Source of the DNA: Eurosta solidaginis
Taxonomy: Eukaryota > Arthropoda > Insecta > Diptera > Tephritidae
Assembly (NCBI RefSeq): GCF_040869045.1
Contig: NC_090321.1
Coordinates: forward strand, 128,641,689 to 128,705,688
DNA: 64,000 bases
Reading direction: 5' to 3'
In this document: in pieces, positions 21,601 through 32,825 of the stretch
Numbering within the stretch: position 1 is the stretch's first letter
Layout of the letters: the number at the start of each line of letters is the position of its first letter
Program-made: the position numbers and the translations under genes
Notes under the pieces: generated by a model
Seen by the model: only the letters and a program-made list of their open reading frames with translations
What the model was told of the DNA's origin: nothing
Databases searched by the model: none

Positions 21601-22537
21601 CACTGGAGTCGACTTCGCCGGACCCTTCGACATTAAAAGTTACTGCGGCAGAGGGTGTCGATTATCTAAAGGCTATGTCTGTCTTTTCGTGTGTTTTTCC
21701 ACACGAGCAATTCATCTGGAGGCCACTACTGACCTCAGCACACCATCATTTCTTGCGGCTTTTGACCGTTTCATATCTAGGCGCGGATGCCCGAAAAATA
21801 TGTACTCCGACAATGGTACGAACTTTGTTGGAGCGTCACGATCCTTACGATCAGAATTCAAGACTTTCATCTCACAAGCGCGAGAGGACGCTGTCTCAAA
21901 ATACAGCCACCAGTCACTCACGTGGCATTTCATCCCCGCGGGTGCGCCCCACATGGGAGGGCTGTGGGAGGCTGGAGTGAAAAGCTTCAAAAGCCACTTC
22001 AAAAAGATAGCCTCCCCACACAAATTCACCTTTGAGGAATTCCATACCCTCTTGTGCCGCATCGAGGCATGCCTGACCTCGCGGCAGCTCAGCCCGGCGT
22101 CCAATGACCCAACGGACCTAGAGCCACTTACCACAGGTCATTTCCTCACTGGCAGCCATCTACTGGCTCCTCCAGAGCCGGATGCTAGTGAGAGCCCTGC
22201 CTCGGTGATAAATCGGTGGCAGAAACTCAAAGCCCTTCATCACATTTTCTGCAAACGATGGAAGGTGGAATATTTATCCGAACTTCAAAAACGAGTGAAG
22301 TGGAAGCATCCCAAAGAAAATATAAAAGTGGGAGATCTCGCTGTCCTCAAAGAGGACAACTTATCTCCCAACGAGTGGAGGCTAGGTAGAGTCGTCAGCG
22401 TACACCCCGGTGAAGATAACCGAGTTCGCGTAGTCGACCTCATAACAGAGAAGGGTCAAGTCAGACGACCTTTGGTCAAACTGATCCTTCTTCCAACGGA
22501 GGAGATGGACTGCGAGAAGGCCAATAGCTCCTCATAA
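18659..22537 (+). pseudogene. BEL/Pao pol: protease, RT, RNase H, integrase, with frame breaks
   Basis: The protease motif ALIDSGSECSF (near residue 20 of this frame) has the DSG active site of the family. RT follows with VRVVFNASS, FNSDIEKMYRQI and the catalytic MYVDDVLAG. The frame breaks near 20045-20070 and again near 20600; RNase H remains include FCDASEKAYAAAVYM and WTDSTIVLAWI with ESNPADLGSR. A single stop (20978-20980, TAG where the sister copy has AAG) precedes the integrase frame 21053-22537. That frame has a HHCC-type finger (HNCKVCTVHR), catalytic TGVDFAGPF, YSDNGTNF and MGGLWEAGVKS, and a C-terminal EWRLGRVVSVHPG. All three integrase acidic residues remain. There is no 3' LTR after 22537. 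The copy is dead but recently so. Confidence 0.9.
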
Positions 22538-23689
22538 CAATCCCTCCAGAACTTCCGTGGAATTGAAGAATAATGTAAACATGAAAAGTACAATAGCAAC
22601 GACACAGTGTCTCTTGAGAAAAAGTAATTTGATGGCCATGACTAAACAAAAAACCCACTTTCCACCACAAAAAAAGCGATCTCGCACGCTAAGTGGTATT
22701 ACATTGGACAGGGAACGATTGGCCATGATTCGTATTCTCTTATAAGTACAAAATAAGTCGTATTCAGTTAAGGTTCGCGATGCGTAGTAAGTCTCAAAAA
22801 TCAGGAAGATTAAGTCAAAACTGCGTTTAGGCAACAGTGAAGGATTATCCGTATATAATGGTGTGGAACGCATTAAAAACCATGAGAGTTGCTTAGATTT
22901 GGTTAATGGGGAGTTAAATAAACTCCGCCGCCTACATTGACAGCATTTGAGACCACATCTCACCAAGAATTGGGGGCTAATCGAGCACAGTAATCTGAAC
23001 GCAGCTGTGAATCCATATTTTGGGGCTAACCACGCATTAAAAAACTGAATTGAATTTATTTATTTTGCGCTATTCAGAGAATATGACTCGTCCCCAGTCG
23101 CTCTGAGGCCAGCTTCCTTTTTCGCAGAACCAGCTTAGTAGGAAGGAAAGATTTTTGGGCTAAGAAGCTGGTTTTATTCTAGCCAGGGACCATCTAATGA
23201 TTTTACCTCAAGTACGGTGGACCAACAATATTATAGTTTTCATGTTGATACTATCCTTCAATTCCGCGAAAGTTTCTGGAACATTTTTAAATTTATACAG
23301 AGAAGCTATCCTGAAGATATTCCTATTAACGCGTTCATTGGCCTTTCGTGGCCGTCCACTTTGATAACGTGTGAAGAAATTCACCTATTCAATATATTTC
23401 GTCCAGAATCTCCTTAGGGATAATTCATTATACTGTTCTCCGCCGACGCTTTCAATATTTTGCGTGATTTGTTATTTTTAGACAATTATATTCATTTTTT
23501 CTTATAAATATAGTTGATTTTATGAAAACTGCAAGGGACTTTCTAACTTTCTCGCCGTAAGATACCACATAATTAGTGAAAGAACTATCGAGATTAACCA
23601 CAATAACTGAAAAGTTTCGTTACCTAGCTGTTGTGACTGTAGAAACGTCGTAACAGTTTCCTCGGCTATTTTTTAACCGTAAGTGTACA
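22538..23689. other. Stretch with no recognisable feature
   Basis: The BEL element ends abruptly after the pol stop and no LTR follows. I can match nothing in this 1.15-kb AT-rich stretch to other repeats of the window. The small frames on either strand lack family motifs. Confidence 0.5.
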
Positions 23690-23937
23690 TATATAAAAAC
23701 TAAAAAGTAACAGGAAAACGCATGCCGATTTTGTGATCGATCAGCGGAGACGGCGGACCATATCCTTCTGGAATGTGACGCAATCTCAAGACGCAGGGCA
23801 AAGTTTATGGGCTCACCATGGCTAGAAAATTCCCATATTAAATCCCTCAAGCCAAGATAACTGCTAGGGTTCATCAAGGAAGTTGGCTTGGATGAGGTGA
23901 GGGCAAAATCCTCAACAAATTATCTATCTATCTTGAC
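23690..23937 (+). mobile_element. LINE 3' end with (TATC)n tail, copy 2
   Basis: Close copy of 6670-6948: ACTAAAAAGTAAC, GATCGATCAGCGGAGACGGC, CATATCCTTCTGGAATGTG, AACTGCTAGGGTTCATCAAG and the tail TTATCTATCTATC. It lacks a ~30-base segment of the 3' UTR present in the first copy. Confidence 0.65.
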
Positions 23938-23989
23938 TGTGTCAAAACAGGCCAAGCTGCACTAGCACCGTCCTATGATGTGTTTTAAT

Positions 23990-24470
23990 GCAGTTTAGAA
24001 CGGGGGTAGTGATATGCACTTTACGGAAGTCATGCTGATGGCTGGATAACCGAAGAATTTTATTTAAATGAGGGAATAATAACGGCTTTACGTTTTCGTT
24101 ACTGACTAAAGGGATAATATCAGTACATACTGGCAGGGTTTCCGGTCTTTGGTAGTGGATTTATCCTTGCCATTCTCCGTTATTCTTGAATTGCAAAGGC
24201 TTTTAACGACAAGTAGAAAAAATATGCCAGGCTGCTGATGGCCCCATGGCCAAGGAGTTTTGGCATCGGCATAGGTCTTCCGTGTGGGACTATTAATATG
24301 GAAGGCTTGGCTTTTCAATGGTTTCTTTAACCTCTGTTGAGGTAACGGTGAGGTGCGACTCGCCATACTTGTATTTATGTGTCCGTTGATTTGGACAATA
24401 TCTAGCATTGTCAACTGAAATATGCATTGCAAATTGGCTACAGAAAGCACTCGCGCATTTCCTCGAGACC
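23990..24470 (-). pseudogene. Jockey-like RT relic of the composite repeat family
   Basis: On the minus strand the pieces RAFCSQF.MHISVD, TVTSTEVKETIE and, further on, an HGFRK-like segment correspond to residues just before and within RT of the LINE at 53927-57986. It is much more decayed than that copy. Its upstream end (24470) is fused to repeat A. Confidence 0.6.
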
Positions 24471-24474
24471 AACA

Positions 24475-24735
24475 GACGAAATTCTAGTCGAATAAGTTAT
24501 GCAAATACTAACTAGTATGAATAACACCACAAAGCTATAGTCAATGAACCATTCTGAAACTGACTAGTATGATGAACGCCACAAAATTCTAGTAAATTAG
24601 CTACTCATACACTAACTAGTGCAAAAAAATTATAGTCAATGAACTATTTAAAAGCTGACTAGTATGAATAATCTCAAAAATTTGTAGTTAATTAATTAGA
24701 ATGTTTGCTGACTACTCTGGCTTTTGACTGCAGGG
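24475..24735. repeat. Tandem-repeat block A ending in TTGACTGCAGGG
   Basis: Units of about 70 bp with ACTAACTAGTATGAATAAC, then CACAAA.TNTAGTCAATGAAC and ATTCAAAAACTGACTAGTATG, about three to four copies. It ends TTGACTGCAGGG at 24724-24735, the inverse of the CCCTGCAGTCAA start of block B. The same block is at 39790-39992 and, inverted and shortened, at 12475-12530. Confidence 0.8.
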
Positions 24736-24736
24736 T

Positions 24737-25075
24737 AGTCTGAGTTCTGTAATTTTTTCATACTAGTAACTATTATTTTTAACACGGCGATGTCCTACGA
24801 AATATCAATTGCCAGTCTCTGCATCAGCATCATACCAATTGACATTGTACCAGATGCCATACAAGTTAGCACACACTATTCATCCTTTGCGCCAGATTTA
24901 TACCAGATGGCATACTAGTTTTTATATACACCAATTGACATACTAGATAGTGTAGTCATACCAGTTGGCATACTACTCAGTCTATGCATCATTGTAATAC
25001 CAGTTGACATACTTGGCGATAAACGCATCAGCATTAATATACTAGTCCTAGTCGGATTGAAAAATTACTTGAAAA
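24737..25075. repeat. Tandem-repeat block B, second copy
   Basis: The leader ACACGGCGATGTCCTACGAAATATC is followed by units with CATACCA.TTGACAT and CATACTAGT, ending TTGAAAAATTACTTGAAAATT as in the first copy. It has no CCCTGCAGTCAA of its own; its left edge abuts the terminus of block A directly. Confidence 0.8.
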
Positions 25076-25318
25076 TTGAGTTCAGAACTTTATAATTATC
25101 TTTTTTTTTTAATGAAGGAGACCAAAAGCAAAGGACACCCTCATTACTACCCTGCAGTCAACAGGAGAATACTAGTTTGCCAAAAATCCCAACTAGTATT
25201 ATTTCTGTAATTTTTCCATACTAGCAACTGGTATTTTTAACATGGCGATGTCCTACGAAATATCAGTTGCCACTCTCTGCATAAGCATCATACCAATTGA
25301 CAAACTAGTCATTATATA

Positions 25319-25638
25319 AGTTAACTTATTTCACATTAAGTTTTCTAAAAAAAACATTTTCGGGAGCTTAGCTCCTTTATTGGGTAACTCGCTCAGCCAC
25401 TCAGCTTTGCCGCTGCCTCTGCTGTTGTTTTACTCGCTTGACGATTTCCATCGCTTGTTGCAGATGGCCTTTTGCTGACGGTGCGCTTCTCATGATTTGT
25501 TGCATTCCCAATTGCTTATTTTCGAGGAGTTATATTTCAGTACGTGACTTTACTTTATTTACTTTTCTGTGGAATGTGGCGTCTTCTTGGATTTGCAAAC
25601 TTTGAATAAATCTCTTTTGAATGTGTGTCGTGCTAACA
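25319..25638 (-). repeat. 3' LTR of the provirus
   Basis: On the plus strand it reads AGTTAACTTATTTCACATT to GTGCTAACA; in element orientation TGTTAGCAC to AAGTTAACT. It matches 38002-38366 except for a ~45-bp deletion after TCCTTTATTGG and scattered substitutions. The env frame runs into it (stop at 25530). Confidence 0.85.
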
Positions 25639-25972
25639 GCAGAAAAGCTTTTTCCGTTAATTTTTATTGAAGCGTTATTTAAATGAATTACCAAAGTACC
25701 GTCAAGTGGTATAAGATCTTCGTTTAACTGTATGTTTCCTCTAAAGTCATTTAGGAATAGGATGTCCGGTGATATTTGTTCGACTTCCGGGATATGTTGG
25801 CTGTTGGTCACTGTGCAGTTTGGCAGGCGACTTTTTAAAAGGTTACTTATGCAATATTCTTTGCTTAAATCTACTAACCTATTTTTTGGATATATTCGTA
25901 AGGAGTTATATGCACTGCAATCATTTTTAATTCCAAAGGTATTATTTTGGCAACTGAGAATTGAGTTAAATT

Positions 25973-26012
<40 letters not shown>

Positions 26013-28360
26013 GTTCAGTCTACAGAATTTAATTCTTACAGACTAGATATAATACGCAGTTAATCAATTAAAAATAGTGTATAATTTTAATTTAAATATA
26101 CTTATACTATCATTAAACTCAATAACGCTTGCATAGGTATTGCATAATCTAACGCTCCTAGCAATCGGCTCGTTCATGGCGTAATTAGTAGAGTGGAATG
26201 TGTCTACCAATAAGCGATTATTTCTTAAGTTACGAGGCGGGTCATATAAATTGACCAAATTAGATAAGTCGTCACAGTGTATGTTATTATTAATGACATT
26301 ATAAATAAAAAGTATTGAGAAGTATATTCTCCTATCATATAGGGACTGCAAGCCCATTAGTTTCCGTCTACCAATATAAGAAGGAAGATTACCTTGCCAC
26401 GGTAACTTTCTTAGAGCAAATTTCGTGAAAACTTTTTGAACTCTTTCGATTTTGTTTGAGTGGGTTTCATAGTATGGGCACCATATTAGAGAACAATACT
26501 CTAGTCTGCTTCGAACAAGAGATATGTAAAGAGCTTTTAAAGTGCAAGGATCTCTGAAATCCATTGAATTTCTTCTTATGAACCCTATCATAGAAAAAGC
26601 TTTTGATACTATTAAGTCAATGTGTTGAGAAAATGTTAGCTTTGAGTCGAAAATAACACCCAAATCTTTCATTTTGGTACTTCTAGCTAGAGCACAATTG
26701 TCTATATTGTAACTAAATATTATGTTGTTAGACTTCCAAGAGAAGGTGACAACACAGCATTTATTGATGTTCAGTTTGAGACAATTCAAAGTGCACCACT
26801 GATTCAGTGAATTGAGATCGACTTGTAACTTATGGCTATCACTTGCATCCCGAACGGTACAAAAAAGTTTGACGTCATCCGCGAACATTAGGCACTTAGC
26901 GAATTTAAAGCAATTCGGTAGGTCGTTAATAAATAAAAGAAATAGCAGTGGTCCGCAGTGAGTACCCTGAGGTATACCTGACCACGCGTCGATAAATAGT
27001 CTTGAGGTTGTATTCCCTAACTTAATAAATAGTTTCCTGTTTGACAGAAAACTAGCGAAGAAATTAATGAGAATGCCACTAATTCCGTAACTTCGTAACT
27101 TCTGCAAAAGTATGGTATGACATACCTTATCGAAGGCTTTGGAGAAGTCTGTGTAAATCACATCAAGTTGTGCCTGCTTTTCGAACGCACCCACTATACT
27201 ATTCGATAATAGGGTCAAGTTCGAACAGGTTGATCTTCCAGGAAAGAAGCCGTGTTGATCTTTAGAGATAAAATCCCGAACATGGTAAAATAACTTTGAT
27301 TGGATTATGTAGTCGAACAATTTGGCCAGTGTCCCCTGTATAACGATAGGCCTATAATTACAAACATCATTACGATCACCAGACTTAAAGACCGGAACAA
27401 TGTGACATAACTTCCACTGGTCGAGGAAAGTACCCTTATTGATAATAATTTTTCCATTCTTTTTACCTCTTTTATTTCTATTACTTTACAAATTTGGTCT
27501 TCTACCGTGGGTAAACTCATAATATAGATTATCAATTTTCCATTAGTTGCTATTTTTATTTCTGCGAATTCTAAAGCTTCGTCCAAATTAACGAAAAGAA
27601 TATTATCTCTGTCCAAAATTGTTTTTGCAATATTTATTTCTTCATTTGAAGATATGTATGAATTAATTATGTTGGCTTTTGCCCAATGTATTGCGTACAC
27701 AATATTTACAATTTCCTCTGTCAGAATTTGTATTTGTATTTTAATTTTAAAAATATTTCCATCTCTTCTTTTTTTCCATTTTGAACTTCTTTTAATATGT
27801 GGTTTGTAATATTTGTAATTTCATAAATTTTTTCAATTGTAAGCTTATTGGTAAAGACCTGGTTATTGTTATTCTTTATTTAATACTACTTCGTGATCTT
27901 CGTGGTCCGGACTGCCGGCAATCCATTTCCACGCGCTACCCGAGAAATTCAGTGATCTTTTAAATTGTTTCTGTTTTTAAGTTACTTATGTGTATTTTTA
28001 TTTGAGATATTAGGTAGGATAGAAAAGGGTAATTTGGGTTTTTGTCTAGGATTTCCGCTTTTGAGTCGATATAATCGAGGATTTCGGCATATTTTTCAAC
28101 GGCAATTTCATGTATTATCCTGAATGTTCCGGTCTGTAGCTTGGTCGGTCCTTTTTCTATAGTGATTAGCTGTGAGTGGGAGTAATCTAGTATTTGAACC
28201 TCGGCGAGACATAATTTTATCAGAAGTAGTCTGGAATGAAATGTTTTTGGTCGTTAGTTTCGTATCCTGCTTTTATGTATTATTTGTACTTTCTCTGTTA
28301 TGACTGTACTATTCCTTTTTCCCTAACTACTTCCTTACTATATAACTTACTTAACTTAGT
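25530..28360 (-). pseudogene. env: Errantivirus-type env remnant, split by a LINE
   Basis: On the minus strand the segment near 27900-27950 contains the AWKWIAGSPDHED motif that I associate with insect errantivirus envelope proteins. It continues in frames around 27700-27450 (IHWAKANIINSYI, FVNLDEALEFAEIKI). After the LINE insertion the C-terminal part resumes at 25970 and ends at 25530 inside the LTR. Frameshifts near 27720 and the LINE interrupt it. This protein would mediate membrane fusion in an intact errantivirus; here it cannot be made. I saw no clear signal peptide in the broken frames. Confidence 0.7.
25971..27440 (-). mobile_element. 5'-truncated CR1/Jockey-group LINE with an open RT frame and (AAAT)n tail
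   Basis: An open frame runs on the minus strand from about 27437 to 26064 (about 458 codons). It shows WKLCHIVPVFKSGDRNDVCNY (fingers), QHGFFPGRSTCSNL, DFSKAFDKVCH, GIPQGTHCGPLLFLLFINDL, the catalytic MFADDVKLF and a C-terminal RIERVQKVF-like block (KIERVQKVFTKFALRKLPW). The 3' end carries about nine ATTT units (25975-26011), i.e. (AAAT)n in sense. It is 5'-truncated at the RT fingers, lacks the endonuclease and splits the env frame. The open frame implies a fairly recent insertion. Confidence 0.85.
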
Positions 28361-28362
28361 TC

Positions 28363-29456
28363 CTAATCTTCTATTTTTTTTTTAACATATATTACCTGTC
28401 CTGGCAGGTAAGATTTCGCAATATGTTTTTTCCTGTTGTGATATTCGATGTCTTTACTTTGCTTTTGCACCAGCTTCTGTAAATTTTCATGTCTTGTCTT
28501 TTCTATGTCCCCGGGTGTAAATGTAACGTCTCTCCCGAAAAACAAGTCGACTGGCCTTTTTCGTGTCACCGAATGGATTGAGTGGTTATATTCTGACACT
28601 GTCCTTTCCAACAAATCTTCGAAATTTCTATGACCACCATTTTCCTTAATGCAACTCATTATTTCGCATAAAGTGGAGTGGAATCTTTTGACCTGGCCGT
28701 TGGCCTGGCTCTTATACGGTGGAGTAGTGTAAACTTCTATTCCGAGCTCGTATTTCAACATGAATTGGATTGACGTGGAATTCAGTGACGGTTCATTGTT
28801 AATCATTATAATTTTAGGGACTCCGAAAAAAAATAATATTTCCCTAAGAGGTCTCATAACGTCCTCTATAGCCCTCCCGTACAATATTTTTGTTAATGCA
28901 AATTTAGTGAACTTATCTAAAGCAGTCATGACCCTTTTTCCTTCGGTAAGGAAAATATCTATGTGAATGGTGTGTCTCGGGAAGGTCGGCAATGGGGTTA
29001 CGGATAATTGTGGTTGGTTAGGGTGCCTTTCGTATTTATTCTCCTTACAGACTGTGCAATTGGCTATCGCACGCTTAATTTTGTTCGTCATTCCAGGGAA
29101 ATAGCTTTCCTCGAGAATTTGTGTTTTGTTTTCCACGGCGTTTCTATGGGCTCGTAAGTGTTCCTTTAGGATAACTTCTTCTTTTTCTTGTTCGTTCACG
29201 ATATCTCGAACCAACTTTTGCGTGTACGTATACTTAATGCTGCTTAATTGATCTGGATCATTCCAATTGTTCTTACGTCCGTATGGATTCCGTTAACTAC
29301 TGATGGGTCCAAGTATCTTTTGAAGTATCCTATAATAGTTTGCTTGTTAAATTGTGGTTCCTCGATTATATGGCGGTGATTAGTTTGAAAAACAATTTTA
29401 AATTGGTAGGAGGCTGTGTCCGCCTGTTTGAAAAAAAAAATTGTTTTTAAGGACAT
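28363..29456 (-). pseudogene. Provirus integrase, catalytic residues changed
   Basis: The frame 29214-28363 (283 codons) begins after a broken N-terminal piece (29456-29244). The zinc-binding region has H.AHRNAV and C.VCKENKY. In the core, the first Asp is kept (HIDIF), the second position reads MINNEPSLNS (Asn where DNEPS is normal) and the third reads ANGQVKRFHSTL (Lys where Glu is normal). Two of the three DDE residues are therefore lost. The C-terminal part ends with LPGQVIYVKKK. It is an integrase by homology and inactive by sequence. Confidence 0.85.
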
Positions 29457-30827
29457 TTATAGGCACTTCTGCATAGGGTATCAAGTTATGGTTTGAGCTT
29501 TCATCGCTATGAATGGTCAGTGTAAGAGTATTGATTTGGTTTGGTATCCTAGAGAGTGCGTCGGCCACTACGTTTGATTTTCCTGGTCTGTAAGCTATTT
29601 CGTGGTTATACTCTTCTAATATTGCCTCCCAGCGTTTCAGTTTACTATTTACGTTTTTATGACTAAAGGCGTACGTTAGAGGTTGGTGATCAGTGATTAT
29701 TTTTACTTTACTTGAACCGTAAAGGTAACTCATCAGAGTACTTAGTGTCCAAATTATGGCCAACATTTCTTTTTCGTTGGTTGCATAATTCTCTTCGGTC
29801 TTATTAATGTCCTATAGGTATATGTTATCGGCCGATTGTCTTGTGAGAGGACTTCGCCGATGGAAAAATCGGATGCGTCTGTTGTGAGCTCAAAATCCCT
29901 CTTAACATGTGGGTGAACCAGTGTAATATCTCCTGATACCAAAGCTGGTTTTATCCTGTTGAATGCTTCAATGGCATCTTCCTTGAGTTCTATATCCATT
30001 TTTTTAGATAGCCTTTTTGAGACTTTACCGTCTCCTCCGAGGAGTGCGGTCAAGGGCTTAGCTATTCTTTAATAGTCTGTTATGAACCTTCTGTAGTATC
30101 TTGACATTCCCAGGAAAGACCTTAACTCCTTCAAATTGCGGGGAATCGGGAATAGTGATACGGCCTCTACTTTTTTAGGGTTGGTTTATATTCCTTCAGA
30201 ACTAAAAACGTATCGTAGGAATTTGATTTATCCTTTTGCGAATTCGCATTTATTCAATTGTATTTTCATATTAGCCTTCTCTAGAGTTTTAAATACTAAT
30301 TCGACATTATTCAAATGCTCTTCTTCGTCCTTTCCGAATATTAGCACATCGTCAATGTAAACGTAACATCTTTTGCCAATGTATTCTCGAAGGATATCGT
30401 CCAGAGCTCTTTGAAATATTGACGGAGCGTTCTTAAGACCAAATGGTAGTCGTAGAAATTCGTATTTCGCGTTATTCACGGAAAATGCTGTTTTCTCTAT
30501 GTCGCACTCTCGAAGTGGTATCTGGTGGAATCCACTTTTAAAGTCAATGGCAGTAAATAGCTTGTTGTTTCCCAGGTTCGCTAAGACCTCGTTTATTTTC
30601 GGTATGGGGTACATATCGGGAATAGTGACCGAATTAAGTTTTCGATAATCGATCACCATTCGGTACTTCTTCTTACCGGATACATCCGTCTTCTTGTCAA
30701 CGAGCCAGATGGGCGAGTTGTAAGGTGATTTTGATCTTCTAATTATACCATTATCAAGAAGTTCTTCTACCTGTTGTTCGATTTCTTCCTTTAGGGCCAT
30801 GGGATAAAGGTAAGACTTGGAATACAC
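29398..30827 (-). pseudogene. Provirus RT and RNase H, copy 1
   Basis: The RT frame 30827-30228 shows MALKEEIEQQVEELLDNGII, SPIWLVDKK, RMVIDYRKLN, FTAIDFKSGFHQI, RLPFGLKNAP and the catalytic CYVYIDDVLIF. The frame then breaks at 30228; RNase H pieces follow at 30053-29754 (TTDASDFSIG) and 29766-29398 (ITDHQPLTYAF, RPGKSNVVADALSR). This region would copy the RNA genome to DNA. It is split over at least three frames. The part 30035-30827 is duplicated at 32826-33624. Confidence 0.9.
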
Positions 30828-30877
30828 CGGTTTTTCGGTAGTAGTCCTAATTTCGCCTTTAACTAGAGTGGTGAATG

Positions 30878-31380
30878 TTAATTTTTCATCGGTCGGAAAA
30901 CAAATTTGAGCATATTATATAGGTTTCGTTGTTGTTCTACAGAGAGATTTGGTATTTCTAATTTGACATTATTAACCTGCTGGGATATTCGCTGTTGTAG
31001 TGGGATAACGATCCCCGAAAAGATAGTCATTGTGCTTCCCTCAGTGTCTATGACAGCTTTTAGTTTCCTCAAGTTGTCGTTGCCTATAATACCATGAAAG
31101 GAATTCAGGGGTGGCAGAATAAAGAATTTGATTTTTCCTACGTTTGGTCCGAAAATATCTATAAATGCATGGTGGGTAATCTCTATAGCACACGCTACTG
31201 ATTCCACCTTAAATGGTTTATTGGATATTAGTTTTCTTATTCTAGTGGATTGAATATAGTTTTTATTGGATACCGTATCGATCAGGAAATCCAATGAGTT
31301 CCCGCGCCTTGATGTAAATTTGTAGTAACGGAGCGAGGACAGAGTTAGTCTAAAAAATTAATCAAGTCGAGATCGGCGTG
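30878..31380 (-). pseudogene. Provirus aspartic protease region, copy 1, active site altered
   Basis: On the minus strand LDFLIDTVSNKNYIQS occupies the place of the D-T-G catalytic triad; the Gly is Val here. It continues through GIIGNDNLRKL, the flap/dimer region, to the RT linker, where a frameshift near 30895 ends the frame at FRPMKN. The same Val and frameshift occur in the duplicated copy (34199-33675), so they predate the duplication or reflect one underlying sequence. Confidence 0.75.
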
Positions 31381-32720
31381 ATTATGTTCGCAGGTAGTCA
31401 AGTTAATTTGTCCTTCGGGAGCTCCGTCCGGTTGTTGCGTTGCTCCGTAATAGTCGTTATAAGAATTGTTGCAATAAATCTGATTTGGATCCGGAGTCGT
31501 GATATAAGTATTTACATCAGATGGCCCAGCGTTCGCGTGGAAGTTGCGTTGAATTTTGTTAGGAGGGCGCGTATGTTGCGTAGAGAGAGTGGGCGCTTTG
31601 GCGGTTGAGTATTTTGATAATGACTGGGTCTATTTTGATAATTGACTTATCTAGAATGTAGAGAAGGGTCCACGTCCATTGGGACTGGTGGCTTTTGGGT
31701 AGATTGGAACGGTTATTGAATCACGAATTATATTGTTGTTGAGGGCGTGTGCCGAAGCCAGTGTTAGGTTGGAAATTAAAATTTGGTCGATTATAATAAT
31801 TCATTGGACCGTTCTGATTCAGTTTGATTCGGGGTGTCATGTTGAATGGTCTGTTGTTGTAATTGTTCATATGTCTTGGAGGATAATTATACCGCTGCGG
31901 GCATACCGCATAGGTAAGTTAGGGATAGAAGGGTCGGTGATTTGTTGCGTTCTGTCGTGGAGGTCGCGGTGGTGGTTGATTTAACGATTTATGCACGTTA
32001 TGGGCGTGGTTCATCCGGAAAGCCATGTTGTCTAGCTTTTGGCATAGATGAAGGGATTCAGGCAAGGTTGCGGGCTCTCGAATACTAAGAAGTCGAGGTA
32101 AATCGCCGTTAAGTCCCCTAATAAATGTATCGAGAGCTTTCTACCGATACGAGTTTGTCATCGTTCTTATGGACTCGTCGCCAAGATCTAGGCATGATAT
32201 CTTATCTAGAATAAGTGAAATGTGTTAATACACTTTTTGATAAAAGGTCGTAATATCATGGTTACGCTGGACCAGCGTAGTCATTTGATATTCGAGGGTA
32301 CCGATATCCCTCTTATCTGAATAATGCATCATGAGGCATTGAATTTGGGGCCCAGTCCAAGCGGAGTACTGTAGGACTTCAGAGCAGTGTCGGCATCGCC
32401 AACAATTTTATGTCGTATGGTATGAAGGACTGAAAAGTATTTAGTGCGTGTCCCTACAATGCTTCATATGCTTTAACATTCGCCAGGAGCTGAATTCAGG
32501 CTATATTAACATCGTGACCACTAAAATCAGTAAAATTAGGTTGGCTAATTCGGTCCGAACACCTCGCCCACAATTTTTTCAACGAATGTGGGGTTACTAG
32601 TAGCAGGGTTAGGGGCGACTGGATTTTCAGGATTAGCTGTTCCATACTCTAATCGCAGCTGGTATAGTTGTTCTACTAACTCCTCTGCTGTACCTGGCAT
32701 TTTAACTATGTGTTTTATTA
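31381..32720 (-). pseudogene. Provirus gag, copy 1
   Basis: The minus-strand start is MPGTAEELVEQL (32700 region), as in the second copy, but frame is lost soon after through single-base indels. No zinc knuckle is evident, as is normal for errantivirus gag. Position between the leader and the protease, and its arrangement in the duplicated copy, support the call. Confidence 0.6.
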
Positions 32721-32825
32721 CTTTTGTTTTTCGATATTATTTAAAAAGAAGGGAAGTTCCCTCGCATAGGACTATTGACTCTTTTAATTAATTAATCCTC
32801 TGCAAGATTCACTGATTTAGTACTT

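Larger units (their letters stand above)
30035..32825. repeat. 2.79-kb direct repeat, first copy
   Basis: It begins CTCCGAGGAGTGCGGTCAAG and runs through RT, protease and gag to GATTTAGTACTT. It is followed immediately by the second copy at 32826. The copies differ mainly by single-base indels in short homopolymers or doublets. Confidence 0.95.

Noticed and set aside
24470..25320. Regularly spaced direct repeats resembling a CRISPR-like array
   Set aside because: Repeat units vary, spacers are not unique, and the same blocks recur in several places as parts of a transposable element in eukaryotic DNA.
31378..31984. Plus-strand ORFs of 76 and 83 codons (and identical ones at 34176-34782)
   Set aside because: They are antisense to gag of the provirus and appear twice only because that region is duplicated. 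No family motifs.
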